Part shown: positions 35,067-44,298 of the stretch, piece after piece | Layout of the letters: each line of letters begins with the position of its first letter | Position numbering within the stretch: the stretch's first letter is position 1 | Source of the DNA: Paenibacillus foliorum | GTDB taxonomy: Bacteria; Bacillota; Bacilli; Paenibacillales; NBRC-103111 | Assembly: GCF_013141765.1 (NCBI RefSeq) | Contig: NZ_WHOD01000027.1 | Coordinates: 106,399 to 170,398, forward strand | Reading direction: 5' to 3' | Length of the DNA: 64,000 nt | Notes under the pieces: generated by a model | Told to the model about the DNA's origin: nothing | Database searches by the model: none | The model's input: the letters and a program-made list of their open reading frames with translations, nothing else | Program-made: the position numbers and the translations under genes

Positions 35067-36191
35067 TTATTGGTTTAAAATCTCCATAATAGCCTGTGAA
35101 CAGTCCATGGGATTGTATGGATTCGTGTGCTGAGACAAGGACAAGAGGGCGCGGCGCTTGAGCACCTCCGGATAACCGTCTACAAGCAGCTTAAGCCAGT
35201 GATCCATAGTTGCATCCGATTTAATATGCTCCCCGAACCCATGCTGGGTAAAATACTGCAAGTTCTCCTCTTCCTGACCTGGAATCGGATTATAGAAGAG
35301 CATTGGAATTCCTTTGGCCAAGCCTTCCGTACAGGTCATTCCCCCGGGTTTGGTAATCAACAAGTCGGATACGTCCATCCATTTGTCAATTTCATTGGTA
35401 AAGCCCATGAGCCGAATGTTTTCATGCTGGAAGCGTTTATCTTCAGATAATGCTGTTAATGCCTTGTCATTACTGCCAAGACAAATGATCAGCTGTATTT
35501 TCTCACGCCAATCGGTAAAATAGCGCAGCATTTCTTCATTATTCATTAATCCCCAGCCTCCGCCCATAATTAACACGGTTGGCATGGCCTTAAGTCCATA
35601 CTGGGCGCGAAGCTCATCGCGGTTATGCTGCCCCCAGAAATTTGGATGAACCGGTATACCTGTCACTTCAATCGCATCGGAATTAATTCCGCGGCCCAGC
35701 AGCTTATCCCGCACATCGGAGGTGGAGACCAGATACTTATTCACCTCTGAGCTTAACCAAGTGCCATGCGCGTCATAATCGGTTATTACGGTGCACAAGG
35801 GTACGTTGAGCCCAGCACGCTTTAATCGGGAGATGACGGCGTTAGGGAATGGATGAGTACACACAATCGTGTCAGGGCGCAATTGATTGATGATCTCTGC
35901 TGTTTGAGCATAAAAAATACGGTGCAGTGCCAGCTGAGTAAACCGATTTAGAGATTTTTTGTACTGAGAACGATACATATATCCGTACAGCTTGGGCTGA
36001 GTGGTCACGGTTTTACGATAAGCTGTAAAGATCCATGGAGCCAACGTCGGATGGAGAAAGGAGCCAAGCTCCAGCACACGAGTCTGGATGCCAGGCGAGA
36101 GCATGCGAAGACCGACGGAAAGTGCATGAGCGGCTTGCGTATGCCCGGCCCCAAAGCCTTCGGATAATAACAACACCCTTTTTTTACGCAT
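35067..36191 (-). CDS. MGDG-synthase/UgtP-like glycosyltransferase
   Basis: GT-B glycosyltransferase of the family that adds glucose or galactose to diacylglycerol (UgtP/YpfP, MGDG synthase). N-terminal SEGFGAGHTQAAHALSVGL, the acceptor region ICTHPFPNAVISRLKRAGLN and the donor site LITKPGGMTCTEGLAKGIPM, FYNPIPGQEEENLQYF. About 374 residues from ATG 36191; the first 46 residues of the longer frame have no counterpart. It probably makes glycolipid for membrane or lipoteichoic acid anchoring; the sugar is unknown. Next to a PAP2 phosphatase and a GT4 enzyme, consistent with glycolipid work. Confidence 0.88.
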   Translation of the reverse strand: MRKKRVLLLSEGFGAGHTQAAHALSVGLRMLSPGIQTRVLELGSFLHPTLAPWIFTAYRKTVTTQPKLYGYMYRSQYKKSLNRFTQLALHRIFYAQTAEIINQLRPDTIVCTHPFPNAVISRLKRAGLNVPLCTVITDYDAHGTWLSSEVNKYLVSTSDVRDKLLGRGINSDAIEVTGIPVHPNFWGQHNRDELRAQYGLKAMPTVLIMGGGWGLMNNEEMLRYFTDWREKIQLIICLGSNDKALTALSEDKRFQHENIRLMGFTNEIDKWMDVSDLLITKPGGMTCTEGLAKGIPMLFYNPIPGQEEENLQYFTQHGFGEHIKSDATMDHWLKLLVDGYPEVLKRRALLSLSQHTNPYNPMDCSQAIMEILNQ

Positions 36192-36265
36192 TAGCGTTTC
36201 ACCATACCTTGTGACAATGGATTTACACAATTTTAACATTAAACATTTTATAGGCAAAATGCAAC

Positions 36266-36793
36266 TTATCCGAAAAATGCGACAATTGACAACGCTGAAA
36301 GGGTCCCGATAAAGGCTCCTGCCAAGCAATCAGATGGATAGTGCAAGCCCAGATATATTCTAGATATAGCAACAAGGACGGCAAGCGGCAGGAGAATCGC
36401 TCCGATCCAAAAATTAACACATACAAGTGGCAGCACAATGGAGAAGATAGCTGTAGTATGTCCAGAGGGGAATGAATGGTCCTTCAATGGCTTTTTGTAG
36501 GTATTTGTGTCGGGAAGTACAAGATAAGGACGAAGACGCGGATATTTTCTTTTAATAATGGCGACTGGGATGTGACTCAATGCTAACGCTAGACAGCTAT
36601 AGATGCCGGCAGTTTTCCAGACTCCTTGCCCAAATAAGGCTAAGCAGAGTGCTGTTGTAATCGCTATGGACGCACCGCCTAGATGTGTAATTGTAGTAAA
36701 GAAAAAATCCAAAGAGGTATGCTGAATCCGTTGGTTTACCCAACAAAACATACGATTTTCACGCTGCTGCAGCCAAGTTACAACACGGCTCAT
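36266..36793 (-). CDS. PAP2-family membrane phosphatase
   Basis: Integral membrane acid phosphatase for lipid phosphates such as undecaprenyl or phosphatidic acid phosphates. 175 residues, about five membrane helices, with the three PAP2 motifs: KRKYPRLRP, PSGHTTAIFS (catalytic His) and SRIYLGLHYPSD. ATG 36793 has AGGAGGTG in front. It lies 75 bases upstream of the UgtP-like gene on the same strand, so the two may be co-transcribed. Confidence 0.93.
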   Translation of the reverse strand: MSRVVTWLQQRENRMFCWVNQRIQHTSLDFFFTTITHLGGASIAITTALCLALFGQGVWKTAGIYSCLALALSHIPVAIIKRKYPRLRPYLVLPDTNTYKKPLKDHSFPSGHTTAIFSIVLPLVCVNFWIGAILLPLAVLVAISRIYLGLHYPSDCLAGAFIGTLSALSIVAFFG

Positions 36794-37062
36794 CAAGTTC
36801 ACCTCCTTAAACTTCAATGGGATAAGCTGTGCCTACCCGTCATATAGTTAGTATAACTCTCTATTGTTAGTGGAGTATTAAATCTGAAATAAATCCGCAT
36901 TCAAGCCGATTTAATCTTCAGATGATCTTCTGCTAACATTACGATGCTATGATGAAGAATGATAATGGATTTGAACCGGAAACAAACATTTATGCCGGGA
37001 CTTCATTTGTCATTCCAGTCGCACTCCTAAGTACAGGCTTGTATTATGGGGAGGGGTTAACC

Positions 37063-38235
37063 ATGCGGGTAGCTTTGTTTACAGATACGTATCTGCCAGA
37101 TGTCAATGGGGTAGCGAAAACTTTAGGGCGATGGGTTCAATTTCTGCAATCACGAGATGTGAAGTGCAAAGTGTTCGCACCGCTTAGCGATTCTGCTGAT
37201 GAGTTAGGTATAAGTATAGTAGAACGATTCTATAGTATTCCCTTTCTTTTGTACCCGGAATGCCGGATGGCCATTCCGAATCCAATTCAATTTAACAAGT
37301 CGCTAAAAGCCTTTGCCCCGAACTTGATTCATGTGGCAACTCCGTTCAATCTAGGTCTAACGGGTCTGCATTATGCCAAAAAGCATAACGTGCCGATCGT
37401 TGCATCGTACCATACTCATTTTGACCAATATTTATCTTATTATAAGCTGCAATGGATGGAACCAATGCTCTGGAAATATATGCTTTGGTTTCATCAGGAG
37501 TGCCAAAAAATATATGTTCCTTCAGAATCAACCCTGCTCCATTTGCAGGATAAGGGTTTAAAGCGAATGGAAATTTGGTCCCGCGGCGTTCAGGAAGATC
37601 TCTTCAGTCCGATTGTGGATCACGCTCAAGTATGGAAACAGTATGGGATTAATCCTGACCGATTTATCATCCTTTTCGTGGGTAGATTGGCACCTGAAAA
37701 AAGTATGGACGTGCTTTTACAAACATTCCATTCCCTTACGGACAGGATTCGTGCCGAAGCCCATCTTGTGATCACAGGAGATGGACCTCTGTATCAACCA
37801 TTGCTTGAAGAGTACGGTGAACGGCCGGACATTACCTTCACTGGGTTTAAGCAAGGCAGGGAATTAAGCGATCTATATGCAGCAGCAGATGTGTTTTTAT
37901 TTCCGTCGGCTACTGAGACTTTCGGCAATGTTATTCTCGAAGCGATGGCCTCGGGCACTGCAGTGATTGGATCTGCCGCAGGTGGGGTAAAAGATACTAT
38001 TCATCATAATCAGAATGGACTTTTGTGCACGCCCGGAAACATCACAGAATTTGTGAATGCAGTGGAATTGTTGTATCATAATGAAGGGCAGCGCATAGAG
38101 ATTTCAGAAGCAGGCCGCGCCTACAGCCTACATCAATCATGGGAGCAGATTTTTTCGCGATTGTATGACAGCTATCTTAGTGTTCTAAGTGAATCAGCCA
38201 GCCTTACAGTAGAAGATCGGGCGGTAATGAAGTAA
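37063..38235 (+). CDS. GT4 glycosyltransferase (MgtA/PimB-like)
   Basis: GT-B fold glycosyltransferase. ALFTDTYLPDVNGVAKTL at the start, ASYHTHFDQYL, donor site LFVGRLAPEKSMDVLLQTF and the E-x7-E region PSATETFGNVILEAMASG. 390 residues from ATG 37063, with GGGAGGGG in front; the 38-residue upstream extension is rejected. The family contains diacylglycerol alpha-glucosyl/mannosyl transferases, and divergence from the PAP2/UgtP-like pair suggests a membrane glycolipid pathway (inference). No clear terminator follows; 38236-38506 contains no supported gene. Confidence 0.9.
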   Translation: MRVALFTDTYLPDVNGVAKTLGRWVQFLQSRDVKCKVFAPLSDSADELGISIVERFYSIPFLLYPECRMAIPNPIQFNKSLKAFAPNLIHVATPFNLGLTGLHYAKKHNVPIVASYHTHFDQYLSYYKLQWMEPMLWKYMLWFHQECQKIYVPSESTLLHLQDKGLKRMEIWSRGVQEDLFSPIVDHAQVWKQYGINPDRFIILFVGRLAPEKSMDVLLQTFHSLTDRIRAEAHLVITGDGPLYQPLLEEYGERPDITFTGFKQGRELSDLYAAADVFLFPSATETFGNVILEAMASGTAVIGSAAGGVKDTIHHNQNGLLCTPGNITEFVNAVELLYHNEGQRIEISEAGRAYSLHQSWEQIFSRLYDSYLSVLSESASLTVEDRAVMK

Positions 38236-38506
38236 ACTCATGACTCTAAAAGTATGAAATACGGTGATAATAAGACGTAATAAGATGGATGTCAAAGAGT
38301 CGTACTCTAAATGTCCATAATTCTCGTAATATTTCAGAGATCTGACGTAATGTAGCCCCAAGAGGCTTTTGACAAAATGGAATAAAGAGAGGAAAATCAT
38401 ATTCGGTTACCCACTCAAATCCAGACAAAGCCATCGAAGTTCATAAATATAACTATAGAGAGAGAACAGAGACTTTGGGGTACATAAAAAAAGGGGGATT
38501 CTTTTA

Positions 38507-39742
38507 ATGCTGGATTATTTTTTGTTAGGTGTCCAGGTTATTTTGTCAATGATCGGAGCCTATCAGCTTTTCTTGACGTTCTTTGGTTGGTATCGTCGAG
38601 AGCCAAAAGCAAAACATGCGCCGCAGAAGTCGTTCGCCATTCTTGTTGCAGCTCATAATGAGGAGCAAGTGGTCGGGGCACTTCTGGATAACTTAAAAAA
38701 ACTTGAGTATCCAAAAGAATTATTTGATGTATTTGTTATTTGTGATAATTGTACGGACAGCACCGCTCAAATCTCCAGAAGTAAGGGAGTATACGCTTGC
38801 GAGCGCAGTAACCCTAAGCTTAGAGGAAAAGGGTACGCGATCGAATGGATGCTGAAGGAACTATGGAAAATGCCGCGCAGCTACGATGCGATTGTTATGT
38901 TGGATGCTGATAATCTGGTGAATCCGGATTACTTGAGTCTGATGAACGACGATTTGTGCAATGGCTCACGCGTAATTCAAGCTTATTTGGATACTAAGAA
39001 TCCGAATGACTCCTGGATTACTGCAGCGTATGCGATCACTTATTGGTATTGCAACCGTTTGTGGCAACTGCCGCGTCAAAACCTTGGTTTGGCTAATTTC
39101 TTGGGCGGAACCGGTATGTGCTTCGAAACAAACCTGATCAAAGAAATCGGTTGGGGTGCGACGAGCCTGGTAGAAGATTTAGAATTTACGATGCGTTGTG
39201 TGCAACGTGGAGTAAACCCAACTTTCAATTATGATGCTAAAGTTTTTGATGAGAAGCCTTTGACCTTTAAAGCGTCTGCGAGACAACGTCTAAGATGGAT
39301 GCAGGGTCATTTTGATGTAGCAAGACGGTACTTCTTCCCGTTGTTTTGGAAAGGGCTTAAAGAGGGCAGCTGGGCTAAGCTTGATACAGCTGTTTATGCC
39401 TTGAATGTATATAACGTTCTGATTGGTTCTGTGGTTACTCTTATATTGTGGGTCAATTTGCTGATGCCAGGAGTTTATTCACTGAAATCACTGTATGATT
39501 ATGCGCCGAGTCTGTTCATGACTATCGCGGTTCTCAGCTTTATTCAATTCCCACTTGCGCTTATTATCGAGAAAGCGACTTGGAAAACGTATGCGTACCT
39601 GGTCACTTTCCCAGTGTTTATGTTATCTTGGTGGCCTATCACCGTTTACGCGTTTTTCACTCAGAACAACAAGCAATGGAGCCATACGGAGCATACACGA
39701 GTCATTCGCTTGGAAGAAGTGCAAAGTAAGCAGGTTAGCTAA
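38507..39742 (+). CDS. Membrane GT2 glycosyltransferase (cellulose-synthase-like)
   Basis: Processive-type family 2 transferase. One N-terminal helix, a cytoplasmic domain with ILVAAHNEEQVVGALLDNLK, ICDNCTDST, MLDADNLVNPDYL (DxD metal site), SLVEDLEFTMRCVQRG and QRLRWMQGHFDVARRYF (QxxRW), then about four C-terminal helices. 411 residues. These enzymes polymerise surface polysaccharide or add sugars to lipid carriers. AAAGGGGGA precedes the ATG. It precedes the infC operon on the same strand, but a separate promoter starts infC. Confidence 0.9.
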   Translation: MLDYFLLGVQVILSMIGAYQLFLTFFGWYRREPKAKHAPQKSFAILVAAHNEEQVVGALLDNLKKLEYPKELFDVFVICDNCTDSTAQISRSKGVYACERSNPKLRGKGYAIEWMLKELWKMPRSYDAIVMLDADNLVNPDYLSLMNDDLCNGSRVIQAYLDTKNPNDSWITAAYAITYWYCNRLWQLPRQNLGLANFLGGTGMCFETNLIKEIGWGATSLVEDLEFTMRCVQRGVNPTFNYDAKVFDEKPLTFKASARQRLRWMQGHFDVARRYFFPLFWKGLKEGSWAKLDTAVYALNVYNVLIGSVVTLILWVNLLMPGVYSLKSLYDYAPSLFMTIAVLSFIQFPLALIIEKATWKTYAYLVTFPVFMLSWWPITVYAFFTQNNKQWSHTEHTRVIRLEEVQSKQVS

Positions 39743-39765
39743 TAGAAGCTTCCGAAACATACTTG

Positions 39766-39795
39766 TTGACTTAGCTAATGCGGCTATGTTATGAT
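39766..39795 (+). promoter_or_regulatory. Promoter of the infC operon
   Basis: TTGACT (39766-39771), 18-base spacer, TATGAT (39790-39795). Confidence 0.75.
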
Positions 39796-39802
39796 GTCTG
39801 GG

Positions 39803-39935
39803 TGTTAAAAAAGAAGAAGCGCCCGCTTCTCACCTGACCGACTTGGTTGGCTGGTAATCAAAGCTAAAGTGAATTTTTAAGATGATAGTCACTTGAACCT
39901 TTTAAGACGTGGGCCTTGCGCCCTCGTCTTTTTTA
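39803..39935 (+). promoter_or_regulatory. L20-type leader of the infC-rpmI-rplT operon
   Basis: The leader ends in AAGACGTGGGCC, loop TTG, CGCCCTCGTCTT and a T-run, a transcription terminator (39903-39935). Upstream stems such as AGAAGCGCCCGCTTCT (39813-39828) are the kind of structure to which ribosomal protein L20 binds, so the operon is probably repressed by its own last product. Assigned by position and shape, not by full alignment. Confidence 0.75.
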
Positions 39936-39963
39936 ATTTTATAATCTCTGGAGGTGGAAGGTT

Positions 39964-40479
39964 ATTAGTACAGAGCATTTAATTAACGATGAGATTCGTG
40001 TGAAGGAAGTACGTCTGATCGGTGCAGACGGTGATCAGCTCGGCATTAAGCCGATTCGCGAAGCGCTTCAGATCGCGATTGACGCCAATTTGGATTTGGT
40101 CAACGTTGCTCCGACGGCTAAGCCGCCGGTTTGCCGGATTATGGATTACGGGAAATACCGTTATGAAATGCAGAAGAAAGACAAGGAAGCCCGTAAGAAC
40201 CAAAAAATCGTTGAACTTAAAGAAGTTCGTCTGAGTGCTACAATCGATGAGCATGACTTCCAAACGAAGCAGCGCAACGTTGTTAAATTTTTAGGCGAAG
40301 GCGACAAGGTGAAACTGAGCGTGCGTTTCCGCGGTCGTGAGATCGCTCACGCGAGCATCGGGCAGAGAGTGCTTGAGCGTATGGCGACTGAAGTAGAGGA
40401 GCTGTGTGTTGTTGAACGCAGACCTAAACTAGAAGGCCGCAGTATGATCATGATTTTATCGCCGAAGCAGCAAGCATAA
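39964..40479 (+). CDS. infC: Translation initiation factor IF-3 with an ATT start
   Basis: IF-3 checks start codon fidelity on the 30S subunit. The conserved N-terminus INDEIRVKEVRLIGADGDQL lies upstream of any ATG or GTG start in frame; the only start with a proper Shine-Dalgarno (GGAGGTGG, 39949-39956) is ATT at 39964, giving ISTEHLINDEIRV. AUU starts are the classic infC feature through which IF-3 represses its own translation. The C-terminal domain (VKFLGEGDKVKLSVRFRGRE) is intact; 171 residues. A start at GTG 40000 would delete conserved residues. Confidence 0.95.
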   Translation: MSTEHLINDEIRVKEVRLIGADGDQLGIKPIREALQIAIDANLDLVNVAPTAKPPVCRIMDYGKYRYEMQKKDKEARKNQKIVELKEVRLSATIDEHDFQTKQRNVVKFLGEGDKVKLSVRFRGREIAHASIGQRVLERMATEVEELCVVERRPKLEGRSMIMILSPKQQA

Positions 40480-40503
40480 TTATTAGGGAGGACTAAAAAC
40501 ATC

Positions 40504-40707
40504 ATGCCAAAAATGAAAACACATAGCAGCTTAAAAGGCCGCTTCAAGATCACAGGTACAGGCAAAGTAATGAGATACAAAGCTTACAAGAATCACTTGT
40601 TGTCGGGTAAATCCGCTCGTCAAAAGCGTGTATTGGGTACTAACCCTACTATGGCGCCAGGCGATGTAAAACGCTTGAAACAACAATTGGGCAACATCAA
40701 AGGTTAA
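40504..40707 (+). CDS. rpmI: Ribosomal protein L35
   Basis: 67-residue basic protein of the large subunit: MPKMKTHSSLKGRFKITGTG at the start, HLLSGKSARQKRVLG in the middle. Full length, placed between infC and rplT as in nearly all Firmicutes; AGGGAGGAC precedes the ATG. Expressed from the same transcript under the L20-type leader. Confidence 0.97.
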   Translation: MPKMKTHSSLKGRFKITGTGKVMRYKAYKNHLLSGKSARQKRVLGTNPTMAPGDVKRLKQQLGNIKG

Positions 40708-40747
40708 TTCGTATTTTATTCTACTTAAATTCTGGAGGTAATCAATC

Positions 40748-41107
40748 ATGGCAAGAGTAAAAGGCGGGTTCGTAACTCGTCGTCGTCATAAAAAGATTTT
40801 GAAGCTAGCTAAAGGTTATTTCGGTTCCAAGCATCGCTTATTTAGAACAGCTAAGCAACAAGTAATGAAATCCTTGCTGTATGCATACCGTGACCGTCGT
40901 CAAAAGAAACGTGATTTCCGCAAATTGTGGATTACACGTATCAACGCTGCGGCTCGCATCAATGGCTTGTCCTATAGCAAGTTCATGCACGGCTTGAAGC
41001 TTTCCGGTATCGAAGTAAACCGCAAAATGTTGGCTGACCTTGCTGTCAACGACCTAAGCGCGTTTAACGATCTGGCAACTGCTGCTAAGCAAAAAGTGAA
41101 CGCGTAA
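40748..41107 (+). CDS. rplT: Ribosomal protein L20
   Basis: 119-residue 23S rRNA-binding protein needed early in 50S assembly: [20 protein letters not shown], then [20 protein letters not shown] and the globular end [17 protein letters not shown]. It is also the probable feedback repressor of this operon through the leader at 39803. CTGGAGGT precedes the ATG. Followed by a terminator at 41123. Confidence 0.97.
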   Translation: MARVKGGFVTRRRHKKILKLAKGYFGSKHRLFRTAKQQVMKSLLYAYRDRRQKKRDFRKLWITRINAAARINGLSYSKFMHGLKLSGIEVNRKMLADLAVNDLSAFNDLATAAKQKVNA

Positions 41108-41122
41108 TAAATATAAATACAA

Positions 41123-41168
41123 TAGCCCTGTTTCTTAGGATGAATAATCCGAGAAATAGGGTTTTTTA
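41123..41168 (+). terminator. Terminator of the infC operon
   Basis: AATAGCCCTGTTTCTTAGGAT pairs imperfectly with ATCCGAGAAATAGGG, then TTTTTTA. Confidence 0.82.
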
Positions 41169-41707
41169 TTTGACTTAATATTGAAATCAGTCCTTAAACT
41201 TTAGCATCAAGGTTGATTGGTAGAATTAAATAGGAGTTTACCCACTACATCTTTAATGCTGAGCAAATAACAAAGAATTCAAGTTTTGGAACTCGGAAGT
41301 GCGGTTAATTATCTTTAATGCTGTTTAGTTTTTGTTCAGATGACTAGCTGTATGATAAACTGAGAAGTTGGAATTCGAAAATTAAGTTAACAAAATTCTA
41401 ACAAATGATTTTGAATTGACTACAACTTAATGAATATCTAATATTTACTTAATTTTTTTATAAATTAAATATGTTATCATGAAATTAATAAAAACGAATG
41501 GGTCTTAGGACTTATTGTTTCAGTAATGGGTCTTTTGGCTTATGTCTGAATTGAATGTGATCCAATTCCTAATAAACTACGTAGAATTCATAGGATGTAT
41601 TAGAACAAGGTCAAGGTGATACAGTGATTTTTCGAGCTATAGAAGGAGTGGTTGATTTCATAGAGATCATGACTGCTGTTAACCAATCCAAATAAGGAGT
41701 GAATAAT
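41169..41707. other. Gene-free AT-rich interval upstream of the coiled-coil/GT2 pair
   Basis: About 540 bases, strongly AT-rich around 41380-41490. AATGGGTCTT occurs twice in direct orientation (41497-41506 and 41525-41534). I see no gene, known riboswitch or clear terminator. The interval probably holds the promoter for the genes at 41708 and 41914. Confidence 0.6.
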
Positions 41708-41938
41708 GTGAGAGAAAAAGCGCTGATCGGTTATAACCGTATTAAGGCGGAACGTTATTTTGCCTCATTGGAAGCAGAAGAGGCGACTCTGAACCAGCAG
41801 CGTGAAATGAATAAGCAATCGTATAAGCTGAAGGAAGCGGAGCTGCTGTACGAAATCAATGATATGAAGCAAAAGATAGTTGAGTTGAATCAACTGGAAA
41901 CGAGCTTGAAGCAATGGATTCAAAGAAACGAGAATTAG
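41708..41938 (+). CDS. Small coiled-coil protein preceding the MshEN-GT2 gene
   Basis: 76-residue, highly charged helical protein (YFASLEAEEATLNQQREMNK, then MKQKIVELNQLETSLKQWIQ) with heptad-like spacing of Leu/Ile/Met, so probably a coiled coil. GTG 41708 is eight bases after AAGGAG; the GTG at 41699 overlaps that site. The 3' end overlaps the next gene by 25 bases in another frame, which implies translational coupling. The next protein also begins with a coiled coil, so the two may pair (inference). No family recognised. Confidence 0.75.
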   Translation: MREKALIGYNRIKAERYFASLEAEEATLNQQREMNKQSYKLKEAELLYEINDMKQKIVELNQLETSLKQWIQRNEN

Positions 41939-44268
41939 AACCATCTTTCGGTTTCGCTTGGCTAGGGCTCCGCAGAAGTTTGACCGACAAGCATGCCAGA
42001 GGATTGGAAGAGCGGGTTCGTTATAAATGGGAATTGAATGAGGTTGAAAGTCAGGAGCAAGAGAAGCAACTGCAGGAACTGGCAAAACAACTGGAGTATT
42101 TGAAACGTGAATATGAAAGTAAAGAAGACTATGTTAATGAATTGATAGCACATAAGCTCGAACTGCTTGAACGAGAGGGCTTTAAGCCTGATATGGACAA
42201 TGGTCCCAAGAAGCCGAAGTTGAGGATGGGCGACCTGATGGTAGCCGAAGGGCTGGTTACCGAGAAACAGTTGGAAGAGGCCATGGCACATCAAAAGAAA
42301 TTCGGAGGACGGCTTGGTGATATTGTATCTGAGATGGGCTTTGTTGATAAACGGAGAGTATCAGTCCTGCTGGATGGCAAAACCCAAAAGGGCAGACTCG
42401 GCGACATGCTTGTCAATACTGGCGCTATCAAACAAGAGGAGTTAAATCAAGCACTGGAGTTTCAGCGGAAGAGCGGCGGAATGCTTGGCGATATTCTTAT
42501 GTCGATGCGGATTATTGAGCCGGAGAGTTTGTACCGCTATATAGCAACGCAAAATAACCTCGGTCGGATTGGTTCGGAGTTCGACTTCGTGGATTTGATC
42601 AAGTTACCGGAATATTTAGCCAGACAATACGACGCTGTTGTGATCAGTCAGGACTTGAACCGCTATTTGGTGGCAGTAGGAAGTCCATTGTCGGATGAGG
42701 CTCAGCGGTCAATCGAAGCACTATTGGGACTGCCGCTTGAACAAGTGCTGGCAACCCGCGAAGAGATGGAATATTTCTGGGCGCAAGTATATCAATCAGA
42801 GCTGATGGTGGAGAGCACTCAGAAACTAGTGAACGAGCAGCCACAAAATTCTGCTCATATAACCTTCACGGTTCCTCAATTGACCACCGCCGCTGCTTCC
42901 GTGCTGTTTCTTTTAGTTTGTCTTGCACTGGACTGGTTTCATACGCTTATTATCGTCAATGTCCTTATCCAAACTTTTTATTTTTCGATGACATTATTTA
43001 AATTTTTGATAGTTATGTACGGCACACGAGACAACGCGCAAATCCGATTTACGAAAGAAGAAGTGGATGCGGTCGATGAGCGAACACTCCCTATTTATAC
43101 AATCTTGGTTCCGATGTACAAGGAAAGTGCAGTTATTCCTTATCTTCTAAACAACATAGAACAGTTGGATTATCCTAAGGCCAAGCTGGATGTTAGATTA
43201 CTGATTGAGGAAGATGATGTCGAAGCACAGCAGTTGCTGAAAAGTATGAATCTCCCGGCTTATTATACGACGATAGTTGTGCCGCACAGCTTGCCCAAGA
43301 CGAAGCCAAAAGCCTGTAACTACGGGTTGATCCGAGCTCGTGGAGAATATGTAGTTATCTATGATGCTGAGGATCGTCCGGATCCCGATCAGCTAAAGAA
43401 GGTTCATGCCGCATTTGTGCAAGGTCCTGACAGCCTGGCTTGCATTCAAGCGAAATTGAACTATTTCAACAGTGATCAGAATTTGCTTACACGCTGGTTT
43501 ACGCATGAATACAGCATGTGGTTCGAGCTGCTGCTGCCTGGGGTTATGCAGCTTAATATTCCGATACCACTCGGCGGAACGTCCAATCATTTTAAAATGT
43601 CCGTGCTCAAGGAAATTAACGCATGGGATCCTTATAACGTAACAGAGGATGCTGACTTAGGAATTCGTTTGTACAAATCAGGCTATACGACAGCGATTGT
43701 CGATTCACGGACATGGGAAGAAGCAAACAGCCGCACGGGGAACTGGATTCGTCAAAGATCTCGCTGGATTAAAGGATATATGCAAACATGGCTGGTCCAT
43801 ATGAGAAATCCTATCCGTTTATGGCGGGAGATTGGCACGAAAGGTTTTTGGGGCTTTCAGGTTATGGTGCTTGCAACTCCGATGCTGCCGTTGTTAAATC
43901 CGATTTATTGGGTAATGATCATTTTGTGGTACGGCTGGAAAATGGACTGGATTCCGCAGTTTTTTCCGGGACCGATTTATTATATGGCTTCGGCTGAATT
44001 TATGATAGGTAACTTTTTATTCGTTTTTAGTAATGTGGCAGGGGTATACTGGGTCATCTACGAGTTGGAGAAACGGCAGCAGTATGTGTTTTCCTATGGT
44101 TTAGTTAAATATGCATTACTGACACCTATCTATTGGGTGTTAATGAGCTTGGCTGCTGTTAAGGCAGCGTGGCAGTTGATCACAAAGCCGTTTTATTGGG
44201 AGAAGACGACGCACGGACTTGGCAAGCATACCCCGGACGCAAACGCCGGAGAAGCGGTGCAGGAGTAA
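41914..44268 (+). CDS. GT2 glycosyltransferase with N-terminal coiled coil and MshEN-like repeats
   Basis: 784 residues. Domain order: coiled coil (about 25-90), two MshEN-type half-repeats beginning at 104 (RMGDLMVAEGLVTEKQLEEA) and 161 (RLGDMLVNTGAIKQEELNQA), a GspE-N-like remainder to about 290, two membrane helices (320-368), a GT2 catalytic domain (TILVPMYKESAVIPYLLNNI, IYDAEDRPDPDQLKK, TEDADLGIRLYKSG, RQRSRWIKGYMQTW) and C-terminal helices. MshEN domains of GspE/MshE ATPases and of E. coli NfrB bind c-di-GMP and regulate the attached activity. By analogy this may be a c-di-GMP-gated exopolysaccharide synthase. Some consensus residues differ (RMGDLMV), so ligand binding is not certain. 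Confidence 0.88.
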   Translation: MDSKKRELEPSFGFAWLGLRRSLTDKHARGLEERVRYKWELNEVESQEQEKQLQELAKQLEYLKREYESKEDYVNELIAHKLELLEREGFKPDMDNGPKKPKLRMGDLMVAEGLVTEKQLEEAMAHQKKFGGRLGDIVSEMGFVDKRRVSVLLDGKTQKGRLGDMLVNTGAIKQEELNQALEFQRKSGGMLGDILMSMRIIEPESLYRYIATQNNLGRIGSEFDFVDLIKLPEYLARQYDAVVISQDLNRYLVAVGSPLSDEAQRSIEALLGLPLEQVLATREEMEYFWAQVYQSELMVESTQKLVNEQPQNSAHITFTVPQLTTAAASVLFLLVCLALDWFHTLIIVNVLIQTFYFSMTLFKFLIVMYGTRDNAQIRFTKEEVDAVDERTLPIYTILVPMYKESAVIPYLLNNIEQLDYPKAKLDVRLLIEEDDVEAQQLLKSMNLPAYYTTIVVPHSLPKTKPKACNYGLIRARGEYVVIYDAEDRPDPDQLKKVHAAFVQGPDSLACIQAKLNYFNSDQNLLTRWFTHEYSMWFELLLPGVMQLNIPIPLGGTSNHFKMSVLKEINAWDPYNVTEDADLGIRLYKSGYTTAIVDSRTWEEANSRTGNWIRQRSRWIKGYMQTWLVHMRNPIRLWREIGTKGFWGFQVMVLATPMLPLLNPIYWVMIILWYGWKMDWIPQFFPGPIYYMASAEFMIGNFLFVFSNVAGVYWVIYELEKRQQYVFSYGLVKYALLTPIYWVLMSLAAVKAAWQLITKPFYWEKTTHGLGKHTPDANAGEAVQE

Positions 44269-44298
44269 CAAATTTCGCGATGAGGCAGAGGATGGGAA

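Noticed and set aside
38246..38434. Reverse-strand frame MALSGFEWVTEYDFPLF...
   Set aside because: Composition is protein-like, but there is no ribosome binding site, it overlaps the end region of the GT4 gene interval and I recognise no family; kept as unproven.
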